32,776 nt of DNA, from positions 1 through 32,776 of the forward strand of contig DASRJW010000037.1 in assembly GCA_035649275.1 (NCBI GenBank), in the 5' to 3' direction. The position numbers and the translations under genes are program-made. Origin of the DNA: Candidatus Krumholzibacteriia bacterium. GTDB taxonomy: Bacteria > Krumholzibacteriota > Krumholzibacteriia > G020349025. Below, in pieces: positions 31,544 to 32,776 of this stretch; position 1 is the first letter of the stretch, and every line of letters begins with the position of its first letter. Below the pieces are notes generated by a model that was not told where the DNA came from, made no database searches, and was given only the letters and a program-made list of their open reading frames with translations.

Positions 31544-32776
31544 GAAGTCGAGCCCGGACGCGCTCGCGCTGCCCATCCAGCTCGACGGCCTCGACGAGAA
31601 CCTCCGCTTCCTGGTGCACGAGGTGCGCAAGCAACTGCAGGCGACGGCCGAGTTCCTGCAGGCGCCGACGCCGAAGCACTTCGAAGGGCTGCTGTCCAAG
31701 GACGACTACATCGACAATCTCAAGGACGTGATCCTGAGGAAGTGCTTCTCTCTCGTCCCCCGCTCCGAGGCAGGCGCCGGTCCCACCGTCGCCTTCCTCA
31801 AGGCGGTGGACGTGGTGACCGTGAACCTGGAGCGCATCGCGGACTTCTGCGAGAACATCGTCGGGCAAACCCGCTACATCCAGCACCCCATCCTGGCCCG
31901 GCAGAACCTGCGTCCTTTCTTCGACGCCATCCTGGATGCGGTCGACCGCATCGCCGAAGCCATCCTGCGCCGCGATATGCGGCAAGCCCTGGAGATCTGC
32001 CGCGCCGAACACGTCACCGACCTGCTGTACGCCGCCGAGCTGCGCCGGCTCCTGCACGAGCTCGAGTCGGGCAAGGACACCCAGAGCCTGGTGACTTGCA
32101 TCTTCATCTATCGCTACTTGGAGCGGATGGGAGATTCATTGCTCAACATCGGCGAAGCCATCCTCTCCGCCGCCCTGGGTGAACGCATCCGCATCGACCA
32201 ATGGAAGACACTGGAGGAGATGCTCGGAGCCTCCGGGTTGATGCAGACCGTGGAGGACCTGGAGCTCGAGCCCATGGCGGAGACGCGCTCCGGGTGCAAG
32301 GTGGGACGGGTGCGCACCCATGCCTTCCGCGACGAAGATCGCTGGGTAGTGTTCAAGGAAGGGCGGCGCGACAAGCTCCTGGCCGAGAAGAACGCCACCA
32401 TGCGCTGGCAAGAGATCATCCCTGGACTGGCGCCGCGGATCCATGCCTTCAACGACAACGGCCCCACCGGTTCCATCCTCTTCGAATACATCCCGGGGCA
32501 CACCTTCGAAGAATACCTGCTGCGCGGCGACTCACGCGGCATCCAGGATGCCTTGGCCTCGCTCTGCAAGACCTTGTCCCAGGTCTGGGAGAAGACCCGG
32601 GTCGAGTCACCGGTGACGCCGCACTTCGTGCAACAGCTGGCCGAGCGGCTCGGCGACGTCTATGCCCTGCATCCGGGCTTTCGCGCCGCCAATGCCGGCT
32701 TCGGGCGCCTCGCCCTCCCCTCCTTCGATGCGCTGGTGCAGCAGGCCCGCGACTTGGACGCCCAGCTCAGCTGTCC
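31533..32776 (+). CDS. PhoU-domain protein fused to an aminoglycoside-phosphotransferase-like kinase, 3' end cut off
   Basis: ATG 31533 with GGGAGG four bases upstream; the frame is open to the end of the window (414 residues seen). The N-terminal part (about 20-215) is a PhoU-like helical bundle. Two copies of the PhoU metal motif E-x-x-x-D-x-x-x-N are visible: E100-D104-N108 (VNLERIADFCENI) and E197-D201-N205 (YLERMGDSLLNIGEAI). From about 250 an APH/choline-kinase-like fold starts: RWVVFKEG (K275, the expected ATP lysine), AEKNATMRWQEIIPG, PTGSILFEYIPGHTFEEYLL. The catalytic HGD loop would lie beyond the window. PhoU normally restrains phosphate uptake and signals to PhoR. Tying it to a kinase suggests a phosphate-sensing phosphotransferase. 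It overlaps the second amphi-Trp gene by 11 bases. Confidence 0.8.
   Translation, partial: MKAEKSSPDALALPIQLDGLDENLRFLVHEVRKQLQATAEFLQAPTPKHFEGLLSKDDYIDNLKDVILRKCFSLVPRSEAGAGPTVAFLKAVDVVTVNLERIADFCENIVGQTRYIQHPILARQNLRPFFDAILDAVDRIAEAILRRDMRQALEICRAEHVTDLLYAAELRRLLHELESGKDTQSLVTCIFIYRYLERMGDSLLNIGEAILSAALGERIRIDQWKTLEEMLGASGLMQTVEDLELEPMAETRSGCKVGRVRTHAFRDEDRWVVFKEGRRDKLLAEKNATMRWQEIIPGLAPRIHAFNDNGPTGSILFEYIPGHTFEEYLLRGDSRGIQDALASLCKTLSQVWEKTRVESPVTPHFVQQLAERLGDVYALHPGFRAANAGFGRLALPSFDALVQQARDLDAQLSC

Noticed and set aside
1-32776. CRISPR array, rRNA, tRNA or intact insertion sequence
   Set aside because: No regularly spaced identical repeats, no rRNA/tRNA signature and no transposase or integrase motif seen on either strand.

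Overview
The window is 32.8 kb of GC-rich, tightly packed bacterial chromosome. There is no rRNA, tRNA, CRISPR array or intact mobile element. Three secreted proteins (2590-4365, 8957-11350, 16513-18186) end in the same FlgD-like domain (PNP near its start, then SG.Y..RL/RF and a basic/hydrophobic tail). This type of C-terminal sorting domain is characteristic of the FCB superphylum and related candidate phyla such as Eisenbacteria or Krumholzibacteriota. A TonB system and a large outer-membrane receptor show a Gram-negative envelope. The phylum is an inference; no marker gene is present.

Layout. (1) 1-5485, plus strand: the end of an HprK-like P-loop protein, an alginate-lyase-like lipoprotein, a secreted Ig-like/DNRLRE protein, and an unrecognised secreted protein made of two ~116-residue repeats with its own promoter and terminator. 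(2) 5545-11350, minus strand: an NAD(P)-binding reductase, a DUF1330 protein, a dienelactone-hydrolase-family protein, a polytopic membrane protein and a subtilisin-like protease with two PKD domains. (3) 11645-16418, plus strand: a zinc-ribbon Ser/Thr kinase with a polytopic C-terminal half, a PepQ-type prolidase and a small membrane protein. (4) 16452-26407, minus strand: exbB-exbD-exbD-tonB, a two-helix membrane protein, a PstS-like lipoprotein and a TPR protein, then a TonB-dependent receptor and a beta-helix surface protein closed by a clear terminator. (5) 26999-32776, plus strand: a HAD plus menorin/FAM151-like fusion, a histidine phosphatase, a calcineurin-like metallophosphatase, two amphi-Trp proteins and a PhoU-kinase fusion that runs off the window.

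The most interesting part is regions 4 and 5 together. Both look phosphate-related: a PstS-like protein without an ABC transporter but with a dedicated TonB motor and receptor, and next to it a phosphatase/PhoU cluster. Control regions on both sides carry contiguous 11-bp repeats of the form YTAAC-N6, the layout expected of a PhoB/SphR-type response-regulator box. It stands before the histidine phosphatase (28599-28631), twice before the TonB receptor (21103-21185), and in weaker form before exbB (26491-26512). My inference is a phosphate-responsive surface-uptake and phosphoryl-signalling locus whose phosphatase/amphi-Trp/PhoU-kinase module seems not to be described as a unit.
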